From Hesseltinella vesiculosa (taxonomy: Eukaryota > Mucoromycota > Mucoromycetes > Mucorales > Cunninghamellaceae): a DNA stretch of 64,000 bases. Of this stretch, positions 23,383 to 35,539 are shown one piece after another. The DNA is taken from the NCBI GenBank assembly GCA_002104935.1, contig MCGT01000018.1:310001-374000 (forward strand). Direction: 5' to 3'. Positions within the stretch are counted from its first letter, which is position 1. Every line of letters starts with the position of its first letter. The notes beneath the pieces were generated by a model, which was given only the letters and a program-made list of their open reading frames with translations, was not told the DNA's origin and made no database searches. The position numbers and the translations under genes are program-made.

Positions 23383-23500
23383 AGGTGAAGCTGCTGAAAG
23401 AGTCTATAGTGTGTTTGCAAGACACCTAACCAAGATGGCCATATTGAAGGAAGAAGGATATACTCTTGTCGGATATGCACGCAAGTCCCTGGGAAATCCT
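23383..23500 (+). pseudogene. Single-exon fragment of the Y-x-R-x-S family
   Basis: After an acceptor-like CAG at about 23380-23382, the frame reads GEAAERVYSVFARHLTKMAI then LKEEGYTLVGYARKSLGN, matching DNTVKDILNRLPTYQQHIRM and LKDDGYCIVGYARKSPGN of the intact copy at 45209-46531. It ends in a T run at about 23500 with no continuation. The exon boundary is retained, so this is a piece of genomic DNA and not a processed copy. Confidence 0.65.
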
Positions 23501-24245
23501 TTTTTTTTTTTTTTTACGTTTTTTTCTTCTGCTCTTTTTATTTGAAGGGTAAGCACCGAAACGGATACGGTAGGTAGCTTGTTAAATCTCTTCACTTTGT
23601 CCCAAATGCTCATTATTATTTTAATCATGAATAAAGGTGCATTGTTACGTTTAGCACTCAGTAACACAACAACACGCATTTGATTTTCAGATGGTAGTAA
23701 AAAAAAAGCAGGAAGACTCGTTTCTTTGACCATGTTTTTTAAGGTTCGACCAAAAGGCACTAAACAATGAACGAAAAGGCAGCGGTCGGCGCCCTGGTTC
23801 CATTATATACCTTGCGGAGCAGCCAGTAGTGAGGGCTGCCAATAGTTTCGAAGAAGTCAAAGTGAAATGGTCTGAAAATCAAGATTAGGCTGTGAATCTC
23901 ACACAATAGAGGAAGATGCCTGGACATTCATCATTTGGGTTGCATTTGTTTCCAGGCTCCAGTACGGTACTGTAAATTAAAATTTTAAAAAAAGGAAAAT
24001 CAGATCAGGGCTAAGCGGTAGAAAATGATGGTTCATGCGTGTTTGCGGGGCAGGCAGGCCACCAGCGGTAATGTCACGTGACATAAGATCACCTGAAGCG
24101 GGGGAGGCTAAACTTTCGGGCCATTTCCTTTGAAACAAAAATAGGAAGATTCGTGGCCTCCTCTCTGTTACGTTTTTTTTTTTTTTGACGTTTTATTTTT
24201 TCATTTCACATTTCTCCACACGTCCATTACTCTTTCTTTACTGTA
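23501..24245. other. Spacer, no gene recognised
   Basis: AT-rich sequence with a minus-strand frame at 23404-23760 that has no recognised domain. The right part should contain the promoter of the TIP30-like gene, including CT-rich sequence after 24190. Confidence 0.4.
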
Positions 24246-25266
24246 ATGTCACAAACGACAACATCACCAAAAATAGCGCTTGTTCTTGGTGCAACAGGTT
24301 CGGCGTAGCACGTAAAAAAAAAGGTTTGAGGGGGGTGATTCTAATTTCAAACTTGACGCTTTTTTTAGGTGCGGTTGGCAAAGCTGTTGTCAAGGATCTT
24401 CTAGTCAATGAACATTATACCAAGGTTGTGGCGGCTGGTCGACGACATGTCCAGCTGGATGACAGCATCCCTCAAGACAAATTAGTACGCAGGTCGATGA
24501 AGGGTACCCTATGAACTGACTCGCTTTCCTCAACGTGTTTTAGGTGCAAGAGACGATCGATTTTGAAAACTTGGACGAATCACGCGGAGCCTTCAAGGAT
24601 GTGGAGTAAGCTTCTTTTTTTAAAAAAAGACCTGGGTGATACCAAAGAAAGAAATGATTCATATGGATGTTTTTGGGAACTTTCTAGTGATGTGTATTGT
24701 TGTCTTGGTACAACACGAAAAGATGCTGGGTCAGCCGAAGCCTTTAGGAAGATTGATCAAGAGTATGTGATTGAATCAGCAAAGATGATTGCTCAAGAAA
24801 ACCCAGCTACTGAAGGGGTGAAAAGCAAGGTCCACTTTTTGTACTGTTCCTCGGTGGTAAATGACCAAACAAGGTTAGCAATCATGGCTCATGGGGCTCA
24901 CTTTTTTTTTTTTTTTAGGGTGCTAATGCCAACTCGTACTTTTTGTATCCGCAAAGCAAAGGTCAGACGGAAGAACGATTGCAGCAGATTGGGTTCAGCA
25001 AGGTGTCGATTTTCCAGCCTGGTGGGTTGGTGGTGGAAGAAGCCAGACCGCGATTTCGCCCGGCCGAATCGTTCATTGGCCTGATTGACCGAGTCAGCAC
25101 GGCATTACGATTGAATATGACTATCCCTGTCGGCGGTGCCGCACGAGCAATGCGAAAGGCTGCTACGGATACACCTGCCTTTATCCAACCCAAGACGCAC
25201 CAGGAAAGTGGCTCTCAAGTGATTTACTACAGCAATCGGGATATGCTGGTAATGAATCAGCAGTGA
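24246..25266 (+). CDS. TIP30/FMP52-like NAD(P)-binding oxidoreductase
   Basis: The product belongs to the atypical SDR group with HTATIP2/TIP30 and yeast Fmp52 (mitochondrial outer membrane). The start at 24246 gives MSQTTTSPKIALVLGATG, and splicing to about 24370 completes the Rossmann motif as GATGAVGKAVV. Next come KVVAAGRRHV, DVYCCLGTTRKDAGSAEAFR, a catalytic-type segment VHFLYCSSV, ANSYFLYPQSKGQTEERL (the YxxxK equivalent) and SIFQPGGLVVEEARPRFRP. It ends at 25266. The first donor would be GTTCGG, which is weak, so that junction needs transcript support. Four introns, one with 16 T. Length of about 240 residues fits the family. Confidence 0.8.
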
Positions 25267-25536
25267 CGCCTTTTTCTTACCTTTTTACTTTAACGTCATT
25301 CCCTCCTTCTGATTATAAGAAAAACTTTAACCTCAATTGTTCTTTCATGTTGCATTTTTCAAAGCTTTTTTGCTAAAAGAGTGGTACAAATCTAGCTTGT
25401 GTGACGCGAAGAGTCCCTTTTTCTCTAAACCTTAAAAAAGCGATGAACAAGATAATTTTCAACATCTCTGGTTTTTTTTCATTTCATCTTTTTTTTCTCT
25501 TTATCTCGACCCTAGATAGAAAGGAGCACACAGATC

Positions 25537-28500
25537 ATGCAACGAACCTGTGCAGGATGTGCTTTGGAAATCCATGATGCAAACGTGGTCACGTTTGGCG
25601 AGTCGCTTTTCCATTTGAATTGGTAAAATGAAAAAGAACCGAGGGATCTTCACTGTTGACTAATGTCCACTCCTTTTTTTTTTTTCTCAACTCCTAAGTT
25701 TTCGCTGTGACAATTGTCATCGTCGTATTCAACAGCATGCCAACTTGCTATTTACAACAAAAGGGTTCCCTATCTGTGAAAACTGCAACTACACATGCAT
25801 CACTTGTGGCACCTTCATTACCGATGAACCTCTCATGGCTGGTAAAACCACAGCGCCCTGGCCTCCTTTTTTCCCTAATTTTTTTCTTTCTTTCTAGGAA
25901 ATGATGCCTATCATCTTGAATGTTTTTGTTGTTCTTCTTGTCATGTGCCTATCACCGATTTGATTTACACCAACACAAGCAAGGTAAGGTCTGCAAGGAG
26001 GTAGATGGTCACTCACATGGTTCCTAGGGTGTTTTATGCATCCACTGTCATGAGTCAGGCAAGAAAAAAAATTTCACAAATCGACCTTTACCAAGTTTAC
26101 CGAATGCAAAAGAAAATCAGGTCGAGGTAACGTTTTAAAAAAGTAAAAGAAAAACAAGGTTTGGTGTAACGTGGAAATGCACTGTCTTCATGTCCAGGTC
26201 ACACAAGTGCAGGCGCAACTCCGCTCAAGCCAAAAACAAAAAGCTGCCATGGCCAAGTCTTCCACGGATTCTCTTTCCTCTTCCTCCTCGTCAGTCTACA
26301 CCTGCTCCCCGTCCTCTCCTTTCTCGTCCGAGAGCAATCTCAACATGTTTGGTCCTGTGTTGGCAAGCCCTTTCACCACCACTTCCCCTCAGCAAAAGCC
26401 ACCATCTTCATCGTCATCGTCCGCGTCCCTTCCTAAATCCATCGACTTGCCTCCCATTCCATCTCTCAACTTGTCCTTTTTTGATGAAGAATCCGACGAA
26501 TTATCAAATCTTACCCAATCCCTTGGTGTCGGCCTAGCATCCGACGATCGATCTGCCATTGGAAAGTCAAAAATCAAACGAGCATCGGAACATCTGCAGG
26601 CTTCTTTGGACAAGCTGCCCACCCTGGCTCCTCTCGCCTCGCCTTCGCCCGTCCCTACGCTCACCGGTCTTTCTGCTGAAGATACCATTGACCAACTGAA
26701 AAAGCAATTGGCTGATACCAATGAAAAGTATAAGACCTGTGAAGACAATTTTGTTAAGCTCAAGGTAAAAAAAACTTCCATGGCTGCCCCTGGCGCTTAT
26801 TTTGGCCCTGAAGAAAAAAAAAACCTCTGAGTGATTAAACCTCAGTTTTTTTTTTTTTTTCCTTTTGTAGGCAGCTAGTCAAAAAGCATTGGAGGAATTC
26901 AACAAGGCCAAAGAAGAATTTGCAAAAGAAGTGGATACGAAACAGAAGCATGAATACACCATCCTTCAGCTATGTAACCAATTAACCGCCTATGAAAAAA
27001 GCAACATGATCAAAGACAATACCCTCTCTCTCGAAATCGATCGATTGGCTAGCATCAAGGTGGAATTGGTGCACACGTGCAACCAACTGAAGCAATATCG
27101 GAACACAATTGTCCAAAAAATTGAATCCCAAGTCAACCAATCTCAAGCTGGCCTTGATCATGGGCAAGTGGGATACGCCAGAGCGACCGAAAATGAGCTT
27201 ACCCGTTGTTTTTAATAGTGACGCCCTTTTGCTCGAACACCAAAAAGCATTACAACATCATATCAAATCGCTGACTTCGGAGCGAGATGCGCTTCTGACC
27301 GAAACGGACCAACTGGCCAAGTCACGCGATGACATCATCCAAGAAATGGTGGTCCTGAATACAAAGAACGCCGAGCTCTCCTGTATGAACAATGACTTGT
27401 CTCGGCGGATGACCGAACGCGAACGTGAGGCCGCTGCCCTCTTGGCCAGCACCTCATTTATCAATCAAACCCCTTCTCCCTCTCAATCTACCGATCGCCT
27501 GGCTTCCCCTCGTGGCCGCAAGTCCAGTGAAGCCAGTCTTCTCATGCAACGTCTGACCTCATGGGACAGCAACTCCAGTCGGGAAAGCACCACCACCGCC
27601 TCCTCCAACAAGCTGTTCAAAAAGAAGGCCAATAACATGCTCAACAAAATCTCCAACTACTATGGCTCACCCAAAAAGGACAGCCAGAGCATCTATGGCC
27701 ATGACAACCACAGCCTCTACAGCCTCAACGTGTCCTCCTCCTTCAACATGAATGGAGGTGAGATGAAGCGTAAGAATTCCAACCAGCTCTCCCTGGATGG
27801 ATCCATGAGCCCAGGCCGCCACCAGTTTGTCCAGACTTCGTTACTCCGTCCTGTCAAGTGCGCTGCCTGTGGGGACAAGGTCTGGGGTGCCACCGATTAC
27901 CGATGCCAGTGCTGTGGCTCTGTTGCCCATGGCCGCTGCATTCAACGCCTGCCTCTTCTCTGCCATTCCGCCATCAGCAACTCGGACCTCCTCAGCCCTA
28001 CGAATGATGGTGAAAAACGTGCGTTTTTTGAAAAAAGGAGGAATGGTTGATTCACATGCATATTTTTTTGCTTTAGTCTTTGGGATCAATTTGACCGCCC
28101 GTATTGCCTATGAAGATCGAAGTATGCCTTTGCTCGTGGAACAGTGCCTCGAAGCCGTCGAAGCACGTGGTATGGATTATGAAGGCATCTACCGCAAGTC
28201 AGGAGGGGCTGCTCAAATGCGTACCATCCAACTCTCCTTTGAACAAAATGAACCTGTCGACCTCAAAGACGAAGACGAAATCAACGACATCTGCGCCGTC
28301 ACCAGTGTGCTGAAGCAATATTTCCGCGAACTGCCCAACCCCTTGCTGACCTTTGAGCTTTACGACAACTGGATGGATGCTGTCCGTAAGTACCTTTTTT
28401 TAGCACCTTGCCTCTTCATTGGTAAAACGGAACCTGACCCACATTATTTTATTTTCAGGTTTACCCATGGGTGAAGCTAAATTGGATCGATTTGTTGAAT

Positions 28501-28802
28501 TGGTGTCACAACTCCCCAAAGCCAATTATGATACCTTGAAGCGCTTGATTGGTCATTTGGAAAGGTATGTTCGCTCTCAGAAAGTGAGACGACGTCGTGT
28601 GTTGACCCCTCCTTTTTTATTTTTTTTTAGTGTGAGTAATGAAAGCAAAGTGAATTTGATGACTGTCAAGAACCTGGCCATGGTCTTTGGGCCAACCTTG
28701 TTACGTGACCGTGAAGCTACCCGGGACTTGATCGATATGTCCTACAAGAATGCCACCATTGAATACCTCATCAATCATACTAGTTCTTTATTTACCAATT
28801 AG
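25537..28802 (+). CDS. LIM-C1-RhoGAP protein (Rga type)
   Basis: A Rho GTPase-activating protein, probably acting in cell polarity. Two LIM domains lead: MQRTCAGCALEIHD, CFRCDNCHRRI, CENCNYTCITCGTFI, HLECFCCSSCHVPI and CIHCHESGKK. A Ser-rich linker and coiled coil follow (SQKALEEFNKAKEEFAKEVD, SLTSERDALLTETDQL). A C1-like zinc finger has VKCAACGDKVWG, YRCQCCGSVAHGRCI and LPLLCH. The RhoGAP domain has MDYEGIYRKSGGAAQM with the arginine finger, VTSVLKQYFRELPNPLLTFE, YDTLKRLIGHLE and NLMTVKNLAMVFGPTLLR, ending at 28802. The reading frame changes between about 27080 and 27215; a single canonical intron that restores phase is not obvious there. Confidence 0.88.
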
Positions 28803-29605
28803 ATATAATATAACGTTTTAAAACTACCACCCACTCTCTTCACTTTTCCAACGAGGCTGTTGCCATGGCGACTACTGCTTCGGCGTTGGTCCCGAAAAGG
28901 AACAAGCCACTAAAATTTTTTGACGAGGGTATAAAAATAACCCTCGGCGGATTTTTGTTTTTTTTTTTCTTTTTTTCTTTGGACAACGAAGAAGATCTGC
29001 ATGTTTGACGCAAAACACACACGAGAAAAAGTCCTTCTTTTTCATTTCTATCGCGTTAGGGAAGTTCTCCAGACATGTGTACCTGTAAAGGGTTGTTGAA
29101 AAGCGGTCTCTTTTGAGACTGTGATGAAGCTCTGGCGACCATTTATGCGGCCAAGATATGAGTCGTGGTTGTTTGGGGTTTTGTCCATCAGTTCTAGTCA
29201 TAGGAAGAGTTATTGCAGATCATGGTTTTACCATGAACTCAATGGAGGCTACTCTCTTTGTTGTCCCCCATTTTTTTTTTTGAACTTTAACAAATGAAAA
29301 AGACTTGCCCACCAAATTGGGCCATGAGAGTTTCTAGGGCATGAGAGTTTTTCTATGAGAGTTTTTCTCTAAGAATGAAGGGGGCAAGGGATATTTTTTT
29401 GGCACCTTTTTCTTGCCAATTACAGTATGCAAAACTTAATTGTTTGTTACATGGGTTTCAGACAATGACGTGTTGATGCTCGTATTTGCGTGGGCCAAGC
29501 AAACAAGAAAAAATATAAAAAGCCCATTGCTTTTTTCCCCACAGCTTATTTCTTTGTATTCTCTTTTTCCTTTTCAACGCGCCAAGTTATTTTTTATTAA
29601 ACACC
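28803..29605. other. Spacer between RhoGAP gene and RTC3, no gene recognised
   Basis: About 800 bp. A minus-strand frame at 28872-29201 has no recognised domain. Short direct repeats of ATGAGAGTTTTTCT type occur at about 29325-29372. The right end holds the RTC3 promoter. Confidence 0.45.
29514..29520 (+). promoter_or_regulatory. TATA box of the RTC3-like gene
   Basis: TATAAAA stands 86 bp upstream of the ATG at 29606 and is followed by a CT-rich stretch, the common arrangement for a strongly expressed or stress-inducible fungal gene. Confidence 0.5.
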
Positions 29606-30043
29606 ATGGGTAACGCTCGCAGACGTAGTGACACTTCCGACATTCGTGAACATGACTATACTCGTATGGTTTACAAGGGTGACTCTGGTGACCAATTCTA
29701 CGTTGTTGTGAATGAAAGCATGGTACCAAAGTGGAGAAAAGACCGAAGTATTCCTCTTGTTGAAGTAGTTCAATGTGAGTGTGGGAATCTCCCGTTTTTT
29801 TTTTTTTTTTTTTTTTTTTTTGCTCACGCTTATTATTTAGCGTTTGATATCTTCTCTGGCCCTGCTGACCGCCCATCCAAAGGCCAGCTAGAGTAAGTTT
29901 GACTGTCGCAGCAAAAAAGAGGGGCTACGTCCATTTTGACGCAACTTTTTTTATTCTATTTTATCAGGAGCACTTTCAACACCGCCAATCCTGATGACAT
30001 TGTACCCATTATCTTGGAAAAAGGCACCCAAAAGAACTTTTAA
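29606..30043 (+). CDS. RTC3/SBDS N-terminal (FYSH) domain protein
   Basis: A small single-domain protein like yeast Rtc3 (Hgi1), which shares the FYSH fold with the N-terminus of SBDS and is linked to RNA metabolism and stress. The start at 29606 gives MGNARRRSDTSDIREHDYTR. The fold is recognisable in MVYKGDSGDQFYVVVNES, SIPLVEVVQ, AFDIFSGPADRPSKGQLE and NPDDIVPIILEKGTQKNF, which parallel the Rtc3 order YKG, LSEVVELFEVF, GELG, VIDLILRNG. Three exons; the first intron carries about 27 T (29795-29821). The stop is at 30041-30043. Length of roughly 108 residues is normal. Confidence 0.85.
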
Positions 30044-30314
30044 AAAAAAATAATAAAAAAGAAACCGTGATCACTAGGCAGGTGAGATGCGTGGTTCAAA
30101 TTTGGCTTGGTTTTCGGGCAAGTGTTTTGTGCTGGTTGAAAAATGGGCACTTTTCATTTGGTGTTCAAAAATCGACCTCCCTTTTTCTCTCTCTTTATGC
30201 CAACCCCCTGACTGGGTCTCCAAAGCTCCTTAAGGGATCTTTATTTTTTTTTTTTGTTGCGTTGTCCAGTTTCTTATTTTTTTTTTTCCTTTTTCTTTGC
30301 ATTTTTTTCTTGAC

Positions 30315-31646
30315 ATGTCCATCTCACCGAGTTCCGCCAACGCATCCGACCGATTCTCCGCTTACAGCTACCGCTCCTCGTCCACCAGCTACATGTCGAC
30401 CGCCCGAGCCAGTGAAGACATCTCACCCTGTGTAGTGAGTGACACCGAATCCGACAAAGACCTGATGATTCATTCCTTGAATGAGTCCTTGAACATCCAC
30501 AAGGAAATCCTGGAAAAAATCCACAGCGAAAAAGAAGCTCACATCTCCAAATTGGAATGTGAACGGCAAAAAGAACTGTATGAGATTGAACAGACAAAGC
30601 AGCTCTTGGAGGAGCAGATGGATCGTTACAACAAGCTGGACGCTGCTTACCATGTGCTTCTCAAGGAATTGGACACCCGCAAGGAGGATTACCAACGCAT
30701 GGAGTCTAAATTTTACGCCCACGTCAAAACCATCCGTGCCACCGACGATGACCTTTCCACTATCCACCAAGAACTCTCTCACCTTGCCAGCCAGCTCAAC
30801 AATCTCTGCATGGGGCTCAAATCCAGAATGGACATCGACGCTGCCTCCACCTATCTCTACGCTTTTTACAAGGATCAGCAGGACCTGATGCGCCAACATT
30901 TGAATTCCCTCCCTCAGCCTGTGCAAGACGAAAAAAAGGAGGTGGCAACCAGCATGGAGCCGAATCCCCCACTCGACTCCCCATCCTCTTCTTCTTCTTC
31001 TTCGTCTTCTCTTTCTGCCATCCAAGACGACAAAGACACGGACGATCAGCCCGTCCTGTCCCATCCCATCCGTTTTGAACCAAGGCACGTGACCATGCTC
31101 ACCGAGAAACTGGTCATGGACCATTTGCTGGCCGCCATCTTTGATCAACCACTTCACATCGGCATCAGCGTCAACAGCGCATACAGAGACGTAACGGAAT
31201 GGATGAGCCGCTACAATATGCCCTGGGCCGATCGTCTTCGTCAACAAATGTCATCCCTCGTTGCCAACCAAGCCATCTATGAAGAAAAAGACGTCATTGA
31301 GCTGGCCACGCTGGCTCTCATCGACCAACTGCTCAATCACCTCGGTCATCTATACCCTGTTCTGCAGAAGCTCGATCACAAGGACACCTTGAACCAAAAA
31401 AAGAAAATCGAGGCCATTGTCACCCGAGCTGCGCGTCTGAGCTTAGCCATGCAAGGCCAGGACATCAAAGTTGGCCACCCACGGATCCAGCCTGGCACGC
31501 CTTTTGACTCTCAACTCATGAAACCCGTAGGAAAAGGCAAGACGGATGGCAACGTGCTTTTTGCCATCACACCTCCCTTTATTGCTACTGACCCTAATGA
31601 TCAAGAACACGGCTTTACCATCCATGCCAAAGTCTTTTGCATTTGA
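30315..31646 (+). CDS. Intronless coiled-coil protein, function unknown
   Basis: One open frame of about 440 residues without introns, unusual next to its intron-rich neighbours. The chosen start MSISPSSANASDRFSAYS opens a Ser-rich N-terminus; an in-frame Met six codons earlier (30297) is also possible. A coiled coil spans roughly residues 50-170 (KDLMIHSLNESLNIHKEILE to QELSHLASQLNNL). A Ser run follows (SSSSSSSSSSLS). The C-terminal half is helical with ISVNSAYRDVTEWMSRYNMP, WADRLRQQMSSLVANQ and LIDQLLNHLGHLYPVLQKL. I recognise no named family; similarity to other Mucoromycota coiled-coil proteins is my impression only. Confidence 0.75.
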   Translation: MSISPSSANASDRFSAYSYRSSSTSYMSTARASEDISPCVVSDTESDKDLMIHSLNESLNIHKEILEKIHSEKEAHISKLECERQKELYEIEQTKQLLEEQMDRYNKLDAAYHVLLKELDTRKEDYQRMESKFYAHVKTIRATDDDLSTIHQELSHLASQLNNLCMGLKSRMDIDAASTYLYAFYKDQQDLMRQHLNSLPQPVQDEKKEVATSMEPNPPLDSPSSSSSSSSSLSAIQDDKDTDDQPVLSHPIRFEPRHVTMLTEKLVMDHLLAAIFDQPLHIGISVNSAYRDVTEWMSRYNMPWADRLRQQMSSLVANQAIYEEKDVIELATLALIDQLLNHLGHLYPVLQKLDHKDTLNQKKKIEAIVTRAARLSLAMQGQDIKVGHPRIQPGTPFDSQLMKPVGKGKTDGNVLFAITPPFIATDPNDQEHGFTIHAKVFCI

Positions 31647-31827
31647 TCTGAAAAATAAAAAATCACCCGGCGTTTCAAAAAAAACTTTTTCCAAGGTGTC
31701 ACCAGATGAAAAAGCCATTCAGACGCCTTTTTCAAAAAAAAAAAAAAAAAAAAAAAAAACTCCTCTTTTTTCTCTTTTTTTCTTTCTTTTTTTTTTAAAA
31801 AAAAACTTTTTTATATCATTAAGCAAC

Positions 31828-34800
31828 ATGGCTCAGGTCCCTGTATCTGCTGAAGTGCTTCAACAGCTGACCCCCGTGTTGACCAATCTGTTATCAGTGG
31901 ACAACAATCTGCGGTAAGACTTTAGAGTTGTGGCTGGAAAAAAGGCGGGTTTGAAAGGGACATTCTTGTTGCGGTACGAGCCATGGCTAATCTCTCTTTA
32001 TGTCATTAATAGTACTGAAGCAGAAACCCAATTGAATGATCATTGGGTCACCCAGCAACCTGATCTCTTGTTGACTGGTCTTGCGCAATTCGTGGCCCAG
32101 AGCAATGAAGTCCAAGTAAAGTTTTCTCTTTTCTTGTTTGAACCCAGCTCACCTTTTTTTTTTTCATTGCTTAGCTTCGTTCTCATTGCAGTGTGCTTCT
32201 TCGCCGATTATCTTTTAAGCAATTCACTTCATCTGCTAACCCTGATGCCCGCCTTTGGGACATGGTCCAGCCCTCTACCCGTCAATCTGTCAAGGATCTC
32301 TTGTTGGTGGCTCTTGCTAATGAATCTGATCAAGGTACCCGCCACAAGGTTGCCGATACGATTGCTGAAGTGGCCAAGTCTGATATGGGTGACGATGGTA
32401 AAACAACAAAGCGAGAGTGAGAATATTCGATAGACCGTTGCAAACACGCTTTTTTCCATAGGCAACTGGGAAACCTTACCCAAGGCTTTGTTCGAATGCA
32501 CTCAATCTCCCAACGCTGCCCATCGTGAATCTGCCTTCCGCATCTTTGCCTCTGTGCCTGAAATCATTGCTGACCAACACGTCGATACTCTCCGCGGTAT
32601 CTTTTTGGCCAGCTTGACTGACGCCCAAAGCCAAGAGGTAAAAAAAAAAATCGCAAAAGAGTCTTAGGCTTAATGTTATGGATATTAGGTCCGTTTGGAA
32701 GCCATGAAGGCGACTGCTGCTTATATCATCCAAGCTGAAGAACCTGCTCGCAAGTCTCTTGGCACCTTGATGCCTCAAATGTTGGACGTAAGTCAACTTG
32801 GCTTTTTCTCAAAAAGTCATTCTAATAGTTTTTATGATCTAGCCTCTCTCGCCTGTCATCAGCGCTCGCGATGATCAAACCTTGGTCGATGGCCTTGTGG
32901 TCTTGATCGACTTGGCCGACAATGCTCCTCGCCTCTTCCGCCCTGTGTTGCCCAACGTCTTGACTGTCATGGTGTCTGTGGCCAAGGACAAGTCTTTCGA
33001 AGACCGTACGCGCCAAACCGCCTTGGAACTCTTGTTGACCATCAGTGAATCTGCTGCTGGCATGTGCCGCAAGACTCCCAACTTTGCCAACGAAATCATC
33101 CCTGTGGCCATGGAAATGATCACCGACATTGAAGACGATGAAACCTGGTACACCACTGATGATGTAATAGACAACTTGGCGAGAGAAAAAAAATTCCAAA
33201 CCTGACCCACCCTCCCCGTTTTCCCCCCCCTTCCCCTCTAGTTGGACGAAGATGACAATGAAGAAAACTATGTGATGGGTGAAAGCACCATGGATCGTTT
33301 AGCCCGTGCTTTGGGTGGCAAGTATGTGGTGCCCACTGCTTTTGAATACATTCCCAAGATGTTCGAAAGTGGTGACTGGCGTCAGCAACGTGCTGCCTTG
33401 ATGACCATCTCCTCCATCGGCGAAGGCTCTATCAAGATCATGAAGCCCGAATTGGGCAACATCATCCAAATGATCGTCGGCACCACCAAGAACCCTCACC
33501 CTCGTGTCCGCTACGCTGCCTGCAATGCCCTCGGCCAAATGGCAACCGATTTCTCGCCCATGTTGCAAAAGAACTTCCACGAACCCATCATCACCTCCCT
33601 GTTGACCGTCATGGAAGACAACGCCCAGCCCCGTGTCCAAGCCCATGCCGCCGCCGCCATGGTTAACTTTTGCGAAGAAGCCCACAAGGCCATCACCGAG
33701 CCTTACCTCGACGCCATCTTTGAACACCTTCTGATCCTCCTGAAGGTGCCCAAGACCTACGTCCAGGAACAAGCCATCACCACCATCGCTACCGTTGCCG
33801 ACAATGCCCAGAGCAAGACCATCAAATACCAAGGCGTCATCATGCCCTTGTTGCTGGACATCCTCCACCAAGCCACCACCAAGGAATACCGCCTGTTGCG
33901 CTGCCGTGCCATCGAGTGCGCCTCCTTGATCAGCTTGGCCGTCGGCAAAGAAGCCTTTGCTCCCTACACCGACTCGTTCATCCAGATCCTGGCTCAAATC
34001 CAACAGACCAACACCGATGCCGACGACCAACAAACCAGCTACCTCCTCGCCGCCTGGGCCCGCATGTGCAAGATGATGGGTGAAGACTTCCTGCCCTACC
34101 TGCCCAACATCATGCCCCCTTTGCTGCAATCCGCCCAGCTCACCCCCGAATTCACCTTTGTTGATCCCGAAGACGATGACATCGAATCCAAGTACCCCAC
34201 CGAAGAAGGCTGGGAATTTGTCGGCATCAGCGGTCAACAGATCGGCATCAAGACCTCCGTCCTCGAAGAAAAACACACCGCTATGGAAATGCTTGTCAGC
34301 TACGCCCGTGACCTCGGAGCCGGCTTTGTCCAATATATCCCCTCGGTGCTTGATATCGCCCTGCCCTTGCTCAAGTTCTATTTCCACGATGGTGTCCGCC
34401 ACTCTGCTGCTCAACTGCTGCCTTTCTTGCTTGCCGACGCCAAGGCTGCCGGCGTACCTGACAACGACTTGACCGAGCTGTGGCGCAAGATCTACGAAAA
34501 GCTGCAAAAGATCATGGTCATCGAAGATGACATCACCTTCTTGGATGCCGTCTATCTCTCCTTCACTGACTGTCTGGAAGTGATCGGCACCCAAGGTCTG
34601 ACACCCCAAGACATCGAGCAGTTCGTCGGCGCCACCAACGACCAGCTCAAGAAGTTCTACGAACGCCTCAACGAACGTGAAGCAGCCAAGCAAAACGGTG
34701 AATACGACCCCGAAGATGAAGAAGCTCTGGAAGACGAAGAAATTGCTGAAGACGAAGCCCTCAGCAGCGTAGCTCGCGGTATCCAAGGCCTTTTCAAGGT

Positions 34801-35539
34801 CTTCCGTACCGATATTCTGCCCTTCTTCGAAAAGCTGTTGCCCCACGTCATGCAGTTCCTCAACCACCCCAACCCCCACGCCCGTCAATGGGCCATCTGC
34901 GTCTTTGACGACCTGATTGAATTCACCGGCCCTGCTTCGTCCGCCTACAGCCAATACTTCTTGCAAGCCATGGTCACCAGTCTGTCCGACGCCTCGTCGC
35001 CCGAACTGCGCCAAGCCTCAGCCTATGGTCTGGGTGTACTCGGCCAATGCGGTGGCCCCGCCTATGCCGATGCCTGCGCTGCCGCCTTGGAACCCCTGTT
35101 CGCTATCGCCAGCCAACCCGATGCCCGCTCTGATACCAATGTCATGGTCACCGAAAACGCCGTTAGCGCCATCGCCAAAATCTGCCAATGCAACGCCAGC
35201 AAGATCCCCAACCTTGACCAAGTCCTCGTCGCCTGGGTCGACCTATTGCCCATCACCGAAGATGACCAAGAAGCCACCTTTGTCTACACCTACCTCCTCT
35301 CCCTGTTGGAAGCCAACCATCCCAGCATCTTGGGCCCCAACCATGCCTTTATTCCCAAACTGGTCAAGATCTTCACCTCTGCCCTGGCCTCGTCCGTCAT
35401 GCCTGATGAAATCATCCCTGGCATGGTCAACAGCCTCAAGGCCATCTTGGCCACTTTGGACGATACCATCCGCACCCAACTATGGAATTCTATCAGCAAT
35501 GACACAAAAAACGTCTTGCAACAAAAAGGCTACGTGTAA
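31828..35539 (+). CDS. Importin-5 / KAP121 (PSE1) karyopherin beta
   Basis: A HEAT-repeat nuclear import receptor for ribosomal proteins, histones and other cargo. The start at 31828 gives MAQVPVSAEVLQQLTPVLTN. The exons give TEAETQLNDHWVTQQPDLLL, CSVLLRRLSFKQF, RLEAMKATAAYIIQAEEPAR, and then one exon from 33241 to the stop at 35539. That exon has STMDRLARALGGKYVVPTAF, QRAALMTISSIGEGSIKIM, PHPRVRYAACNALGQMATDF, RVQAHAAAAMVNFCEE and PHARQWAICVFDDLIEF, all typical for IPO5/Pse1. Total length is about 1,080 residues, as expected. The last exon is strongly GC3-biased, unlike its neighbours, which suggests high expression and produces a long antisense shadow frame. Confidence 0.96.

Noticed and set aside
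33299..35014. 571-codon open frame on the minus strand
   Set aside because: It is exactly antisense to the GC3-biased last exon of importin-5 and is explained by codon usage; no recognisable domain.
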